From the NCBI RefSeq assembly GCF_014773395.1, contig NZ_JACXAF010000010.1, positions 62,001-126,000 on the forward strand: 64,000 bases of DNA, read 5' to 3'. The position numbers and the translations under genes are program-made. Source of the DNA: Neiella litorisoli (GTDB lineage Bacteria; Pseudomonadota; Gammaproteobacteria; Enterobacterales; Neiellaceae). Under the pieces are notes generated by a model that was not told where the DNA came from, searched no databases, and saw only the letters and a list, made by a program, of their open reading frames with translations. Shown here one piece after another: positions 27,149 to 38,184 of the stretch; the stretch's first letter is position 1; each line of letters starts with the position of its first letter.

Positions 27149-27865
27149 TTAAACTGAGCGCTGTAACAACATTGACTTGATATGACCAATTGCTTTGGTC
27201 GGGTTCAAACCTTTTGGACAGACGTTGACGCAGTTCATAATGCCGTGGCATCGGAACACGCTAAAGGCGTCGTCCAAATCGGCCAAACGTTCTTCGGTTG
27301 CGGTATCGCGACTGTCTGCCAAGAACCGATAGGCTTGCAATAAGCCAGACGGACCAACAAATTTATCCGGATTCCACCAGAAGCTTGGGCATGCCGTTGA
27401 ACAACAAGCACACAAGATACACTCGTACAAGCCATCTAGTTTGGCACGTTGTTCTGGGCTCTGCTTATATTCGCCTGCTGGCGGCTGCGCGCCGTCGGTG
27501 ATCAAGTATGGCTTGATACGCTCGTATTGCTTGTAGAACTGGCTCATATCGACCACCAGATCACGAACTACCGGCAAACCAGGCAAAGGTCGAATGACGA
27601 TCTTGCCGCCTTTCTTAGTCAAATCAGACAAAGGCGTGATACAAGCCAAGCCGTTTTTGCCGTTCATGTTCAGGCCATCAGAGCCACAAACACCTTCACG
27701 ACAAGAGCGGCGGAACGACAACGTTGGATCTTGTTCCTTGAGTTGGATTAAGGCATCCAACACCATGATGTCACTACCTTCTGGAACTTCCAGCGAGTAG
27801 TCCTGCATTTTTGGCTTGTTGTCTACATCTGGGTTGTAGCGATAAATTGAAAAAGTCAGTTTCAT
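27149..27865 (-). CDS. sdhB: Succinate dehydrogenase iron-sulfur subunit
   Basis: 238 aa. Three cluster motifs are visible: 2Fe-2S CREGVCGSDGLNMNGKNGLAC region, 4Fe-4S CILCACCSTACP, and 3Fe-4S CVNVCPKGLNPTKAIGHIK. Passes electrons from SdhA FAD to ubiquinone. Twelve bases after sdhA. Confidence 0.98.
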   Translation of the reverse strand: MKLTFSIYRYNPDVDNKPKMQDYSLEVPEGSDIMVLDALIQLKEQDPTLSFRRSCREGVCGSDGLNMNGKNGLACITPLSDLTKKGGKIVIRPLPGLPVVRDLVVDMSQFYKQYERIKPYLITDGAQPPAGEYKQSPEQRAKLDGLYECILCACCSTACPSFWWNPDKFVGPSGLLQAYRFLADSRDTATEERLADLDDAFSVFRCHGIMNCVNVCPKGLNPTKAIGHIKSMLLQRSV

Positions 27866-27877
27866 CGTCAGGCCCCC

Positions 27878-29641
27878 TTAGTAAGAACGAACTTTTGGTG
27901 GGAACGCATCACGGAATTTCGGCGCCATGTTAACGTCGCGTTTTTCCATTTTTTGCGTTTCCGGCATATACAGGCTGTGACACAACCAATTGTCATCATC
28001 TCGTTCGGTGAAATCTTCACGCGAGTGAGCGCCACGGCTTTCGGTACGGAAATTGGCTGCTTCGGCGGTTGCCACCGCAGTTTCCATCAAGTTTTCAAGT
28101 TCAAGACACTCGATACGCTGAGTATTGAATGCAGCAGAAGTGTCATCAAGACGCGCAACTTTCAATCGCTCGCGAATTTCTTTCAACTCTTTGAGGCCTT
28201 CTGCCATCGCTTCGCCTTCGCGGAATACCGAGAAGTTCAGCTGCATGCACTGTTGCAAATCCTTGCGGATTTGCACTGGATCTTCACCTTGTTGGGTGTT
28301 GTTCCAGCGGTTAATGCGAGTCAAGCTGGCTTCCACGTCAGAGTCAGATGCTTCACGCGCTTCGACATTGGTCAGTGCTTCGCCAAGGTATTTACCGGCA
28401 GCACGACCAAATACCACCAAATCAAGCAGCGAGTTACCGCCCAAGCGATTGGCACCATGAACGGATACACATGCAATTTCGCCAACTGCGAATAGGCCTT
28501 CGACGATGGTATCGTTGCCGTTGGCATCACGACCAAGAACCTGACCGTTTACGTTAGTTGGCACACCACCCATCATGTAGTGACAGGTTGGGATGACAGG
28601 AATTGGCTCATGAACCGGATCGACGTGGGCGAAGGTACGAGACAACTCACAGATACCCGGTAGACGCGATTCAAGTACGTCTTTACCCAAGTGGTCGAGT
28701 TTCAACTTCGCGTGTGGACCCCAAGGGCCATCACAGCCACGGCCTTCACGAATCTCAGTCATGATTGAGCGAGCAACAACATCTCGACCGGCCAAGTCTT
28801 TGGCATTGGGTGCGTAACGCTCCATAAAGCGCTCGCCGTCTTTATTCAGCAGGTAGCCACCTTCACCGCGGCAACCCTCGGTCACCAGCACGCCGGCGCC
28901 GGCAATACCGGTTGGGTGGAACTGCCACATTTCCATGTCTTGGACTGGCACGCCAGCACGTAATGCCATGCCAACACCGTCACCGGTATTAATGTGGGCA
29001 TTGGTGGTTGATGCATAAATACGCCCTGCACCACCTGTTGCCAACACGACCGCTTTGGTTTTGAAGTAAACGACTTCACCGGTTTCCAGGCAAATGGCGG
29101 TACAGCCACACACCACGCCGTCTTGGTTTTTCACCAAGTCGAGTGCATACCACTCAGAAAAGACATTGGTTTTGTTCTTTACGTTCTGCTGATATAAGCA
29201 GTGCAACAGTGCGTGACCAGTCCGGTCAGCCGCTGCTGCGGTACGAGCCGCTTGCTCGCCGCCAAATTCTTTTGACTGGCCACCGAATGGGCGCTGATAA
29301 ACGCGACCGTTTTCAAAACGAGAAAACGGCAAGCCCATGTTTTCAAGCTCAGTGATGGCTTCGGGACCGGTTTTACACATGTACTCAATCGCGTCTTGGT
29401 CGCCGATATAATCCGAACCTTTGACGGTGTCATACATGTGCCATTCCCAGTTATCTTCGTGGGCATTGCCCAGCGCGACGGTAATACCACCTTGAGCAGA
29501 AACGGTATGGGAACGAGTTGGAAATACTTTTGATAGCAGCGCACAAGTCTGCCCTGATTGAGAAATCTGCAATGCAGCGCGCATACCCGCGCCACCGGCG
29601 CCGATGACTACTGCATCGAATTCATAAGTTGGAATTGCCAC
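27878..29641 (-). CDS. sdhA: Succinate dehydrogenase flavoprotein subunit
   Basis: 587 aa (E. coli 588). FAD dinucleotide site [15 protein letters not shown]; covalent FAD His in [11 protein letters not shown]; substrate-binding [42 protein letters not shown]. Oxidises succinate to fumarate at the inner membrane. The start abuts the sdhD stop. Confidence 0.98.
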   Translation of the reverse strand: MAIPTYEFDAVVIGAGGAGMRAALQISQSGQTCALLSKVFPTRSHTVSAQGGITVALGNAHEDNWEWHMYDTVKGSDYIGDQDAIEYMCKTGPEAITELENMGLPFSRFENGRVYQRPFGGQSKEFGGEQAARTAAAADRTGHALLHCLYQQNVKNKTNVFSEWYALDLVKNQDGVVCGCTAICLETGEVVYFKTKAVVLATGGAGRIYASTTNAHINTGDGVGMALRAGVPVQDMEMWQFHPTGIAGAGVLVTEGCRGEGGYLLNKDGERFMERYAPNAKDLAGRDVVARSIMTEIREGRGCDGPWGPHAKLKLDHLGKDVLESRLPGICELSRTFAHVDPVHEPIPVIPTCHYMMGGVPTNVNGQVLGRDANGNDTIVEGLFAVGEIACVSVHGANRLGGNSLLDLVVFGRAAGKYLGEALTNVEAREASDSDVEASLTRINRWNNTQQGEDPVQIRKDLQQCMQLNFSVFREGEAMAEGLKELKEIRERLKVARLDDTSAAFNTQRIECLELENLMETAVATAEAANFRTESRGAHSREDFTERDDDNWLCHSLYMPETQKMEKRDVNMAPKFRDAFPPKVRSY

Positions 29642-29995
29642 TTAAACACCCCACAACACAAAAATGCCGGTGCCAACGTAGGCTAAAATCACGACATTCA
29701 AAACAAACTGTAACGTACCGCGCAAACCTGCGGGTTTGACGTAATCGGTCAGTACCTGCCACAAGCCAATCCAAGCGTGGGCTAAAAACGCGATTAACGC
29801 GATTAGCGAAAATACCTTGGTGCCTAGATGAGCAAAGAAGCTAGTCACAGACTGATACGATAGCTCTGGGGTAAGGACGAAAAATCCAACAACAAAAATT
29901 GCATATGCTGCCAAAATCACAGCAGAACAACGCAATAGAATAAAATCCTGAACGCCGTTGCGTCCAAGCGTAGCTGCTTGCATTACCATAACCAC
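29642..29995 (-). CDS. sdhD: Succinate dehydrogenase membrane anchor subunit D
   Basis: 117 aa with three transmembrane helices. ALGRNGVQDFILLR-like N-terminus and HAWIGLWQVLTDYVKPAGLR match E. coli SdhD, including the Tyr and Asp near the quinone site. Overlaps sdhC by 13 bases. Confidence 0.96.
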   Translation of the reverse strand: MVMVMQAATLGRNGVQDFILLRCSAVILAAYAIFVVGFFVLTPELSYQSVTSFFAHLGTKVFSLIALIAFLAHAWIGLWQVLTDYVKPAGLRGTLQFVLNVVILAYVGTGIFVLWGV

Positions 29996-30369
29996 ACTCC
30001 CGCTAATACTGACAACACCGCGGTAATGGCAAAGCTAACGTTGGCACTACTGGTACCTGAGTCAAGCTCTTCCCAAAAACCCATATCCATAATCAAGTGA
30101 CGAATGCCACCGACCAAGTGATAGGCTAATGCGGTTAAAATCCCCCACAGAATGAAGATTCCGAAAGGATTGTTAGCAAAACCTGCTACATCGGCGAAAC
30201 CTTGTTCTGATGCCAGCGCCATGCCCAGCAAACACAATAAAATTCCAACACCGAAAAACAGAATGACACCGCTGACGCGATGAAGAATGGATGCGACTGC
30301 AGTCGCGGGAAAGCGAATGGTCGAAAGGTCTAGATTGACCGGTCGTTGTTTATTCACGTTAAGGCTCAC
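29983..30369 (-). CDS. sdhC: Succinate dehydrogenase cytochrome b556 subunit C
   Basis: 128 aa, three transmembrane helices. KQRPVNLDLSTIRFP, ASILHRVSGVILF and LAYHLVGGIRHLIMD (heme-ligand His) are diagnostic. GTG start at 30369. First gene of the sdhCDAB-sucABCD operon; a good promoter lies about 155 bases upstream. Confidence 0.97.
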   Translation of the reverse strand: MSLNVNKQRPVNLDLSTIRFPATAVASILHRVSGVILFFGVGILLCLLGMALASEQGFADVAGFANNPFGIFILWGILTALAYHLVGGIRHLIMDMGFWEELDSGTSSANVSFAITAVLSVLAGVWLW

Positions 30370-30522
30370 TAAGCTCTCTGCATTTTTATAAATGTGCTTT
30401 TTATTGATCTGTGTTGTTAAGCACTACGTTGCTTTCTTCGAGTGTGAAACGACCCTCAAATTAAATCAATTTGTTGACCTTGCACAAAGAAGTGACAACA
30501 GCTACGTAGGCTGCACGACAGC

Positions 30523-30551
30523 AGTATACTGAGCGTATATAACAATTACAA
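30523..30551 (-). promoter_or_regulatory. Probable sigma-70 promoter of sdhCDAB-sucABCD
   Basis: On minus, TTGTAA (plus 30546-30551), a 17-base spacer, and TATACT (plus 30523-30528). The long leader to sdhC leaves room for regulation, but I recognise no specific operator. Confidence 0.65.
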
Positions 30552-30668
30552 TTGCTACCAAAGTCTTATATCTATGGACAATTTTGGGGCTAGACTATTG
30601 CTCGACTTTGGGCCCATGCGCTCAATTTTCAGGCGCGCGCACCATTATAATTCAAACGGCCAATTGAA

Positions 30669-30697
30669 TTGACTTTTAAGGCCGGATCTGGATAGTA
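30669..30697 (+). promoter_or_regulatory. Candidate promoter of gltA
   Basis: TTGACT at 30669-30674, 16-base spacer, GATAGT at 30691-30696 (4 of 6 matches), about 60 bases before the gltA start. Confidence 0.45.
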
Positions 30698-30762
30698 GTA
30701 AGCCGCTTATTCGAGCACGTGCCTTGCCTCGCGCACATAATAAAATAGCAAGGAGATACCCT

Positions 30763-32028
30763 ATGGCTGATAAAACAGCTGTGCTTTCCGTAAACGGCGT
30801 GGAAGTGGAACTTCCAGTACTTAGCGGAACTGCAGGCCATGATGTCATTGACATTAGGGCGCTAGTAAAAAACGGATACTTCACTTTCGATCCCGGCTTC
30901 GTTTCAACTGCTTCATGCAAATCTTCAATCACCTATATTGATGGTGATAAAGGTGTACTATTGCATCGCGGCTACCCGATCGATCAATTAGCTAACAAAT
31001 CGAGCTACCTCGAAGTTTCTTACCTGTTGTTGTATGGCGAGCGCCCTACTCCTGAACAGCTGAATGAATTCGTTGGCATGGTCAGCAAGCACACGATGCT
31101 GAACGACCAATTAGTTCACCTTTTCCAAGGCTTCCGCCGTGACGCGCACCCAATGGCGATCATGTGTGGCGTGGTTGGCGCGATGTCAGCGTTTTTCCAT
31201 GATTCACTCGACGTTGCTAACCCTCGTCACCGTGAAGTTGCTGCATTCCGCCTGTTGTCTAAAATGCCAACCGTTGCGGCCATGTGTTACAAGTACAATG
31301 TCGGCCAGCCGTTCATGTACCCTCAAAATAGCCTGAGCTATGCTGAGAACTTCTTGCACATGATGTTTGCAACGCCTTGCGACGACTACAAACCAGATCC
31401 AATCATTGCCAAAGCAATGGACAAGATCTTTATTCTTCACGCTGACCACGAGCAAAACGCCTCAACGTCTACCGTTCGTTTGGCGGGTTCTTCCGGCGCC
31501 AACCCATTTGCATGTATTGCTGCGGGTATCGCGTCTTTGTGGGGCCCTGCGCACGGCGGTGCTAACGAAGCCTGCTTGAATATGCTTGAAGAGATCGGTT
31601 CAGTTGACCGCATCGATGAGTATGTTGCGAAAGCCAAAGATAAGAATGACCCATTCCGCTTGATGGGCTTCGGTCACCGGGTTTACAAAAACTACGACCC
31701 ACGCGCGACAGTAATGCGCGAGACCTGCCACGAAGTGTTGGACCACCTGAACATTCAGGATCCACTGCTTGACGTTGCAATGCGTCTGGAAAAAATCGCT
31801 CTGGAAGATCCGTACTTCGTTGAGAAGAAACTGTATCCAAACGTTGATTTCTATTCTGGCATCATCCTCAAGGCCATTGGTATTCCAACTAACATGTTCA
31901 CCGTGATCTTTGCTTTGTCACGCACAGTTGGCTGGATTGCTCACTGGATTGAAATGCACGGCGATCCAGATAACAAGATCGGTCGTCCTCGTCAGCTCTA
32001 CACTGGTGCTGACGTTCGCGACTTCTAA
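30763..32028 (+). CDS. gltA: Type II citrate synthase
   Basis: 421 aa. The start at 30763 ([17 protein letters not shown]) is chosen over an in-frame TTG at 30724 because it has an AAGGAG ribosome site and matches the E. coli N-terminus. Catalytic residues: His in [11 protein letters not shown], His in [15 protein letters not shown], Asp in NVDFYSG. The N-terminal strand domain is that of NADH-regulated hexameric gammaproteobacterial enzymes. Condenses oxaloacetate with acetyl-CoA; divergent from the sdh-suc operon. Confidence 0.98.
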   Translation: MADKTAVLSVNGVEVELPVLSGTAGHDVIDIRALVKNGYFTFDPGFVSTASCKSSITYIDGDKGVLLHRGYPIDQLANKSSYLEVSYLLLYGERPTPEQLNEFVGMVSKHTMLNDQLVHLFQGFRRDAHPMAIMCGVVGAMSAFFHDSLDVANPRHREVAAFRLLSKMPTVAAMCYKYNVGQPFMYPQNSLSYAENFLHMMFATPCDDYKPDPIIAKAMDKIFILHADHEQNASTSTVRLAGSSGANPFACIAAGIASLWGPAHGGANEACLNMLEEIGSVDRIDEYVAKAKDKNDPFRLMGFGHRVYKNYDPRATVMRETCHEVLDHLNIQDPLLDVAMRLEKIALEDPYFVEKKLYPNVDFYSGIILKAIGIPTNMFTVIFALSRTVGWIAHWIEMHGDPDNKIGRPRQLYTGADVRDF

Positions 32029-32044
32029 TTGAAGTTGTAAGAAC

Positions 32045-32073
32045 AAAAAAGCGGCTATTTCAGCCGCTTTTTT
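32045..32073. terminator. Bidirectional terminator between gltA and kdsB
   Basis: AAAAAAGCGGCT, short loop, AGCCGCTTTTTT. It lies between convergent genes with A/T runs on both sides. Confidence 0.93.
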
Positions 32074-32088
32074 ATTGCCTGCGAATCG

Positions 32089-32853
32089 CTATGTTTGACT
32101 CACTTTTGCAACTAAATCACGGATCAGTTGCAAGTGCTCTGGGGTGTCAACACCAACTGGCGGCGCTTCTGGCGCTAAGCCAACATGGATTTTCTCACCG
32201 TACCAAAGTACTCGGAGCTGTTCGAGTGATTCAATCAGCTCCAGTGGTGACGGTTGCCAATCAACATATTGCTGAATAAAACCCGCGCGATAGGCATAAA
32301 TGCCAATATGACGGAGCCAGAACTTGGCCTTTAGTGCATCTTCTGCTGCCAACACACCATCGCGATCATAGGGCATAGCACTGCGGGAAAAATACAAAGC
32401 ATTGCCGCTGGCATCGTGCACCACTTTAACAACGTTAGGATCGAGCCATTCGTCGGTACGATGAATTGGCGTCGCTAACGTCGCCATTTGGGCGCTGCTG
32501 GCGGCCAAATTGTCTGCGACCTGACGAATGTTTGAAGGCGGGATCAAGGGCTCGTCACCCTGCACATTCACGACGATTTCATCACTAGCCAGCCCTAACC
32601 TATCGACCACTTCCGCAAGACGCTCGGTGCCCGATTGGTGATGATCACCGGTCATGCACAACTCGGTATCCGAGGCTCGCACCACCTCAGCAATACGTTC
32701 ATCATCAGTGGCGACAACAACGCGGCTAGCGCCGGACAATTTGGCTTGTTCAACCACGTGCAATACCATCGGTTTGCCGCCAATATCGGCTAGCGGTTTG
32801 CCCGGTAGACGGCTCGACTGATAGCGTGCCGGAATAATCACTGTAAAGCTCAT
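32089..32853 (-). CDS. kdsB: CMP-KDO synthetase (3-deoxy-manno-octulosonate cytidylyltransferase)
   Basis: 254 aa. Nucleotidyltransferase signature [19 protein letters not shown], then [19 protein letters not shown] and [11 protein letters not shown]. Activates KDO with CTP for lipid A-core synthesis in the cytoplasm. Five bases after ycaR; part of the msbA-lpxK-ycaR-kdsB unit. Confidence 0.97.
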   Translation of the reverse strand: MSFTVIIPARYQSSRLPGKPLADIGGKPMVLHVVEQAKLSGASRVVVATDDERIAEVVRASDTELCMTGDHHQSGTERLAEVVDRLGLASDEIVVNVQGDEPLIPPSNIRQVADNLAASSAQMATLATPIHRTDEWLDPNVVKVVHDASGNALYFSRSAMPYDRDGVLAAEDALKAKFWLRHIGIYAYRAGFIQQYVDWQPSPLELIESLEQLRVLWYGEKIHVGLAPEAPPVGVDTPEHLQLIRDLVAKVSQT

Positions 32854-32858
32854 GGGGT

Positions 32859-33047
32859 TTACTCGTCGCTCGTGATAGCTTTAGCCTCGGTTTCCAGTAA
32901 CACAGGAATCCCCTCATCGATTGGATAGGCTAGTCGGTCAAAATGGCAAACTAGCGATTCTTCGCCATCTGAGTTTGCCTTGTAATCCAGTTTTCCTTTG
33001 CATACCGGACACGCCAGAATATCCAGTAGTTTTCGATCAAACGCCAT
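32859..33047 (-). CDS. ycaR: Trm112/YcaR family small protein
   Basis: 62 aa: [36 protein letters not shown]. It is a zinc-ribbon-like UPF0434 protein conserved between lpxK and kdsB in gammaproteobacteria, overlapping the lpxK stop by 11 bases. Its biochemical role here is not established; Trm112 homologues activate methyltransferases elsewhere. Confidence 0.93.
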   Translation of the reverse strand: MAFDRKLLDILACPVCKGKLDYKANSDGEESLVCHFDRLAYPIDEGIPVLLETEAKAITSDE

Positions 33048-34041
33048 GGGTTGCTCTCTTATTCAGTTCGCGCAATTCGCGAAGCAAGTTATCTTCTAAT
33101 TGTTGATCTATACGAGCCGTGACGGGCAGATAATAACAATCGCTGACGCCCAGCATCTCGCACTTTACCGCATCTTTTTCGGTCATCAGAATGGCATCGT
33201 ATTGAATTTGCCATTGCGCCATCTGAGCCGGTGAAATTTTCGCGTGGTCGACCAACGGCTGCACCTCGGCCGAAATGCCAAGTGACTCGATTAAATCGAA
33301 GAAACGCTGCGGGTGACCAATACCAGCAATGGCCAGTATTTTTTTGCCGCAAAGCGCTGCGGTGCTGATCGCATGTTGCTCGGGATTCACGGCCAGCCAT
33401 TGATTCATCGGCTGCAACTGCATTTGGTATTCGCCATGACCTGCGACGCCGCCATTGCAAATCACCGCAAACACTGATTGCAGCCTTGATACAGGTTCGC
33501 GCAGCGGTCCACTCGGTAACAGCCAGCCATTGCCATGACGCCGGCTGCCGTCAATCACCGCCAGCTCAATGGCGCGTGGCATGGCATAGTGCTGCAGGCC
33601 ATCGTCGCTGATCACCACGTCTGCGCCGAGCTCCGCTGCTTTTTGCACGGCCCGACTGCGATTCGGATCGACCACCACAGGTATTGCCAATCGTTTGCCA
33701 ATTAACTTGGGTTCATCGCCGCATTGTTCGGGAGTTGTGGTGCTATCAACCACTAATGGGTAGTGTGATGATTGGCCGCCATAACCACGTGAGACCACGC
33801 CCGGCTTGAAACCATGACATTGTAATAACTCAGCCAACCACAGCACGACGGGGGTTTTGCCATTTCCGCCAGCGCTGATATTGCCAACAACAATAACCGG
33901 AACCGGCACGCTGTATTGCTTTAACCAGCCTTTGCGATACGCCAGTCGGCGAATTTGGACGATCAAATAATACAGCAACGTCAGCGGCGACAGGACTAGC
34001 GTCCAAGAAACCTTTTTTTGCCAAGCCTGTTCAATTGCCAC
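33037..34041 (-). CDS. lpxK: Tetraacyldisaccharide 4'-kinase
   Basis: 334 aa from a GTG start at 34041 ([10 protein letters not shown]), giving the family's usual length and lying 19 bases after the msbA stop. A longer in-frame extension to 34167 overlaps msbA, carries no family similarity and is rejected. One N-terminal membrane-associated helix ([16 protein letters not shown]), Walker A-like [21 protein letters not shown] and DDGLQHYAM. Phosphorylates the lipid A precursor at the inner membrane. Confidence 0.94.
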   Translation of the reverse strand: MAIEQAWQKKVSWTLVLSPLTLLYYLIVQIRRLAYRKGWLKQYSVPVPVIVVGNISAGGNGKTPVVLWLAELLQCHGFKPGVVSRGYGGQSSHYPLVVDSTTTPEQCGDEPKLIGKRLAIPVVVDPNRSRAVQKAAELGADVVISDDGLQHYAMPRAIELAVIDGSRRHGNGWLLPSGPLREPVSRLQSVFAVICNGGVAGHGEYQMQLQPMNQWLAVNPEQHAISTAALCGKKILAIAGIGHPQRFFDLIESLGISAEVQPLVDHAKISPAQMAQWQIQYDAILMTEKDAVKCEMLGVSDCYYLPVTARIDQQLEDNLLRELRELNKRATHGV

Positions 34042-34060
34042 TATCGCTACTCGTTGTTCA

Positions 34061-35806
34061 CTAATCAGAGACCGAGTCGAACTGCAACCGGTGGAGCTGC
34101 GCATAGGCGCCATTGCGTTCAAGCAATTCTTGATGAGTGCCGATTTCAACGACATGGCCTTCATCAATCACGGCAATTTGGTTGGATTTTTCAATTGTCG
34201 ACAAGCGATGCGCAACAACAATCGAGGTACGGTTTACTTGCAGTGACTCTAGCGCCTCTTGAATATAGCGCTCAGACTCAGTATCGAGCGCCGAGGTCGC
34301 CTCATCCAATATCAGAATTGGTGCATCGCGCAAAATAGCTCGAGCAATGGCCAAACGTTGGCGCTGGCCACCAGATAACGTCACGCCGTTCTGGCCGATC
34401 TGGGTGTCGAGCCCCTCGGGTAAGCGCTCGATAAACTCCATCGCATGGGCACTTTGCGCCGCTTCAATAATGCGCTCTCGGCTCACCTCGCCATCAAGAC
34501 CATAGGCAATGTTATTGGCAACCGTGTCGTCAAACAAAATCACGTGTTGCGACACCACCGCAATTTGTCGGCGTAATGCCTTTAAGGTCAATTCGTCGAT
34601 GGCAATGCCATCAATTTCAATTGAACCGGACTGCGGCTCATAAAAGCGCGTCAGCAATTGGGTGATGGTTGATTTGCCGCTACCTGAGCGCCCCACTAGG
34701 GCAAGCGACTGCCCCGCTTCGAGCGCCAGCGAAACTTTGTCGAGTGCGAGCGTTTCTTTTGTTGGATAGGCGAAAGTGACGTCAGTAAATTTGATTTCAC
34801 CCTTGACGCGCTTGGGCGCAAAGTGCCCACGGTCGTCTTCTTCAAGCTGATCAATAATCTCGAAAATGGAGCGCGCGGCAGTTAAACCCCGTTGAAAATC
34901 AGATTGGACATTGGTCAGCTTTTTCAATGGTCGCAGCAAAAACAGCATGGCTGACACCATGGAGGTAAAAGTACCAGGGGTTAAGTCTTCCACCATACCC
35001 GGGATCGTTGCGGCATAAAGCACGCCTGCAAGGGCAAACGATGCCACCACTTGCACAATCGGTGACGACATGGCTTCAGTGGTTCGCAGTTTCATCAGCT
35101 GTTGGCGAGTCCGGTTGCTGACCTTTTCGAAACGTTGTTTTTCGATATCCTGACCGCCGTAGGACAGCATGACTTTGTGGCCGTTGAGCATCTGCTCTGT
35201 GGCACTCGTTACATCGCCCATGGCTGATTGGATCTGCTTGGAGACTTTACGAAAGCGCTTGCTGATCACCCGGACAATCAGCGCCACGACCGGGCCAACC
35301 ACCAAAAATATCAGCGATAATTGCCAGCTATACCAAAACATTACCGCCAACAATCCAACCACAAAGGCGCCTTCCTGAACCAAAGTGATCAGCGCCTTAC
35401 TCACCGCATTAGACACCTGCTCGGTGTTAAACGTGACCTTGGAAATCAGGTCGCCAGTACTGTTCTGGTCATAAAACGCGACGGGTAAATGAACCAAGCG
35501 AGAAAACATTTGCTGGCGCATCACCATCACGACATTTGAGCCAACCCATGCCAAACCATAACTGGAAATAAAGCTACAAATACCGCGCAAAATTAAGATC
35601 AGAATGACAAACACAGGGGCGTATTTGAGCACGTCGCTGCCGGGTTTCGACAGGCCATCATCAATCAATGGTTTAATCGAATAAACAAACAGAGAATCAA
35701 CGCCGGCATAGCCAAGCATGCCAATAATGGCGATAGCAAAGCCCATACGAAACGGCTTGATGTAGGACAGTAATCGACGAAAATCGCTCGGCTGTTGAGA
35801 TGCCAT
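34061..35806 (-). CDS. msbA: Lipid A export ATP-binding/permease MsbA
   Basis: 581 aa from ATG 35806 (MASQQPSDFRRLLSYIKPF), close to the E. coli 582; an upstream in-frame GTG at 35836 would add 10 residues. Six-helix ABC transporter domain, then a nucleotide-binding domain with GRSGSGKST, Q-loop region, LSGGQRQRLAIARA and LILDEATSALD. Flips core-lipid A across the inner membrane. First of msbA-lpxK-ycaR-kdsB. Confidence 0.96.
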   Translation of the reverse strand: MASQQPSDFRRLLSYIKPFRMGFAIAIIGMLGYAGVDSLFVYSIKPLIDDGLSKPGSDVLKYAPVFVILILILRGICSFISSYGLAWVGSNVVMVMRQQMFSRLVHLPVAFYDQNSTGDLISKVTFNTEQVSNAVSKALITLVQEGAFVVGLLAVMFWYSWQLSLIFLVVGPVVALIVRVISKRFRKVSKQIQSAMGDVTSATEQMLNGHKVMLSYGGQDIEKQRFEKVSNRTRQQLMKLRTTEAMSSPIVQVVASFALAGVLYAATIPGMVEDLTPGTFTSMVSAMLFLLRPLKKLTNVQSDFQRGLTAARSIFEIIDQLEEDDRGHFAPKRVKGEIKFTDVTFAYPTKETLALDKVSLALEAGQSLALVGRSGSGKSTITQLLTRFYEPQSGSIEIDGIAIDELTLKALRRQIAVVSQHVILFDDTVANNIAYGLDGEVSRERIIEAAQSAHAMEFIERLPEGLDTQIGQNGVTLSGGQRQRLAIARAILRDAPILILDEATSALDTESERYIQEALESLQVNRTSIVVAHRLSTIEKSNQIAVIDEGHVVEIGTHQELLERNGAYAQLHRLQFDSVSD

Positions 35807-35874
35807 GACAGGTCTTTCATTGGAATGATTCGGCACATTGTAATGGCACGCGCTAGGATCGCAACCTAGACGCT

Positions 35875-38148
35875 CTATTCATTGACCTGACAGCGGTACC
35901 AGCTGGGCCAGATCAACTGACAAAAGGGCGTCATTTGCCAATGCTCACCTGCGGCGGTAAAGCGCATCATGCCATATTCGCTGCTGGCATAAGTGGTGAT
36001 TGCGAATTGCTGATAGCGCTCAGCGACTAGCTCATTGGGCAACTGCCAGCGGTTACGAAATCCAGCCGAAAATACCGCTATTTGTGGTGACACTAATTCG
36101 ATAAATTGACGTGACGATGAGGTCTTACTGCCATGATGCGGCGCAATTAAGAGACCAACATCAACATCCGCGGCGCGCAGTTGCGATTCAACGCCTCGAC
36201 TAATGTCGCCTGGTAACAACAAGCTGGCCTCGCCAATGACCAGTTTCACCACACAGGACATGTCATTATCCGATGTCTTGCCCGCTACGGGTGAGGTCAG
36301 GTTGATCATCGTAAGCTGACCGATTTGCCACGTATGGGAGGCTAAGGCATGGTCGTGACAATGATGGAATTGCCAGTGTTCGTGGTGAGGCAGCGCCACA
36401 GGCGCAAAAGAGGTCAACACCGATTCGATGGTAAGCCGTGCACTTAGATGCGCAGCACTGCCGGCATGATCGTTATCATCGTGACTCAAGATTAACCAAT
36501 TGATGTGATCGATACCCTGATAGGCAATATATGGATTAATGACCGCATCGGCCATATTAAAGCCACTTGGGTAGCTAGCCCCAACGTCGTAGACGATGCT
36601 GACTTCCTGATAACGAGCAATGACAGATAAGCCCTGACCGACATCCAACACGTCAACCGTGGGCGCCACACGCCAGTGCCGATATACCGCTGCCACAATC
36701 ACCACATTGCTGACCATTGCCAGCACCAACAGCCAGCGGCGGCTCGGCAGTTTCGATAACAGCACCATCATTAGTACCACGGCGAGCAATACCAACATCA
36801 GCACCAAAGATGCCCAATCAAGCTGCACTAACTGACCTTGCCAATTGGCCAGTGGCATTAACAGCGCAACCATCAGCTGCAGTTGCCAATCAGCCGCGAC
36901 CAGCAATAAGTGCCCAAGCGACGGGTGCAGCAAACTAATTAATGCGCCGCTTAAGGCTAGCGGTAAAATGGCAACACCCAGCCAAGGGATTGCCAGCAAG
37001 TTGACGAGTGGCGCTAGACTGCTCTGTTGGTTGAACAAGGCCACTTGCACGGGCACTAACGAAGCGACGATAACGAGCTGCATTACTGCTAATTTGCTGA
37101 TCCGGCGCAGCTGCCATGCTTGGGTGACCTTGAGGGAAACAAACACCCCAGCAACGGCGGTAAAACTAAGCCAAAAACTAACCGAATAGGCAGTTTGCGG
37201 CGCTACCGTAATAAACAGCGCTGCAGTTAACCACAGCAACCGCCAACCCGAGATCTGCCAATGGCAAGCTTTAACGACAAGCCAGATCGCCAAAAACACA
37301 ATAGCCCTGACGGTCGGTAGAGCAAATCCACTCAGTGCAGCATAAAGCGCGGCAACGAAGAAAGCAGCCACGGCGCAGTAAAGCTGACCCGTGGCGCTGT
37401 ATTGACTAAATAGCAATCGACTCAAACCACTGAGCAGCAATAATGACGCGCCAAACACCATGCCGATGTGTAAACCAGAGATGGCCATGAGGTGGGCTGT
37501 TCCCGTATCGATAAATGCTTGGCGCACATCGTGCGATAACGAAGATCGGTCACCGATGACCAACGCAGCAAGGACGTCCGCTCGTTGATAAGGCGCAATC
37601 GCCAGTCCCAACTTTGACCGCAGCGAGCTCATCCAGTTGAGATTTGGCGGACTTGAACTAACCTGTTTTACGGTTTTGATGGTGCCTGTGGCGACGATAT
37701 TCTCGCCTAACAAATAGCGGCGATAGCTGAAGCCTCCCAAATTGGCGAGCTCGTGGGGCGGCTTAGTCACGATATCGGCAATGAGGGTTTGGCCAGCGGT
37801 TAATGGCTGTGTTGGTCGGTACCAGCGCAGTTTTAAATACATCTGCCGATCGAGCGCGTCCGTTGTTGCCAAAATCTCGATTGCATCTTGTTGCGTCAGC
37901 GTGCGTACCATTTGTATAGACAAGGAAATGTCAGTGGATAGCTGATCTGCTTGATAAATTGCTGCGCGGTAGGTTAAAGCGTGATCAGACATCACCACCA
38001 TAGCGGCGAGCGCTAACCCTATCCTGCGCCCGCGCTGCACCAACAAACAGATGCATGTTAGCGCGACACAGAGTATTATCGCCTGTCTTGGCAATACATC
38101 CGGCCACCAATTGGCCGACAGTGCGGTCAGTACGTAGATTATCAACAT
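35875..38148 (-). CDS. comEC: ComEC/Rec2 family DNA-uptake channel
   Basis: 757 aa, multi-spanning. N-terminal ComEC domain with an OB-like segment (YRRYLLGENIVATGTIK), the competence core (DTGTAHLMAISGLHIGMVFG), many transmembrane helices, and a C-terminal metallo-beta-lactamase-like domain with LILSHDDNDHAGSA and IAPHHGSKTSSSR. Transports single-stranded DNA into the cytoplasm during transformation. All expected metal motifs are present, so it appears intact. Followed by msbA, as in many gammaproteobacteria. Confidence 0.95.
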   Translation of the reverse strand: MLIIYVLTALSANWWPDVLPRQAIILCVALTCICLLVQRGRRIGLALAAMVVMSDHALTYRAAIYQADQLSTDISLSIQMVRTLTQQDAIEILATTDALDRQMYLKLRWYRPTQPLTAGQTLIADIVTKPPHELANLGGFSYRRYLLGENIVATGTIKTVKQVSSSPPNLNWMSSLRSKLGLAIAPYQRADVLAALVIGDRSSLSHDVRQAFIDTGTAHLMAISGLHIGMVFGASLLLLSGLSRLLFSQYSATGQLYCAVAAFFVAALYAALSGFALPTVRAIVFLAIWLVVKACHWQISGWRLLWLTAALFITVAPQTAYSVSFWLSFTAVAGVFVSLKVTQAWQLRRISKLAVMQLVIVASLVPVQVALFNQQSSLAPLVNLLAIPWLGVAILPLALSGALISLLHPSLGHLLLVAADWQLQLMVALLMPLANWQGQLVQLDWASLVLMLVLLAVVLMMVLLSKLPSRRWLLVLAMVSNVVIVAAVYRHWRVAPTVDVLDVGQGLSVIARYQEVSIVYDVGASYPSGFNMADAVINPYIAYQGIDHINWLILSHDDNDHAGSAAHLSARLTIESVLTSFAPVALPHHEHWQFHHCHDHALASHTWQIGQLTMINLTSPVAGKTSDNDMSCVVKLVIGEASLLLPGDISRGVESQLRAADVDVGLLIAPHHGSKTSSSRQFIELVSPQIAVFSAGFRNRWQLPNELVAERYQQFAITTYASSEYGMMRFTAAGEHWQMTPFCQLIWPSWYRCQVNE

Positions 38149-38184
38149 CGTCCGTGACGTTAATCAGTGAGTTCGTTGTACGCT

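Noticed and set aside
34042-34167. 42-residue extension of LpxK
   Set aside because: It overlaps the msbA 3' end in another frame and exceeds family length; GTG 34041 fits better.
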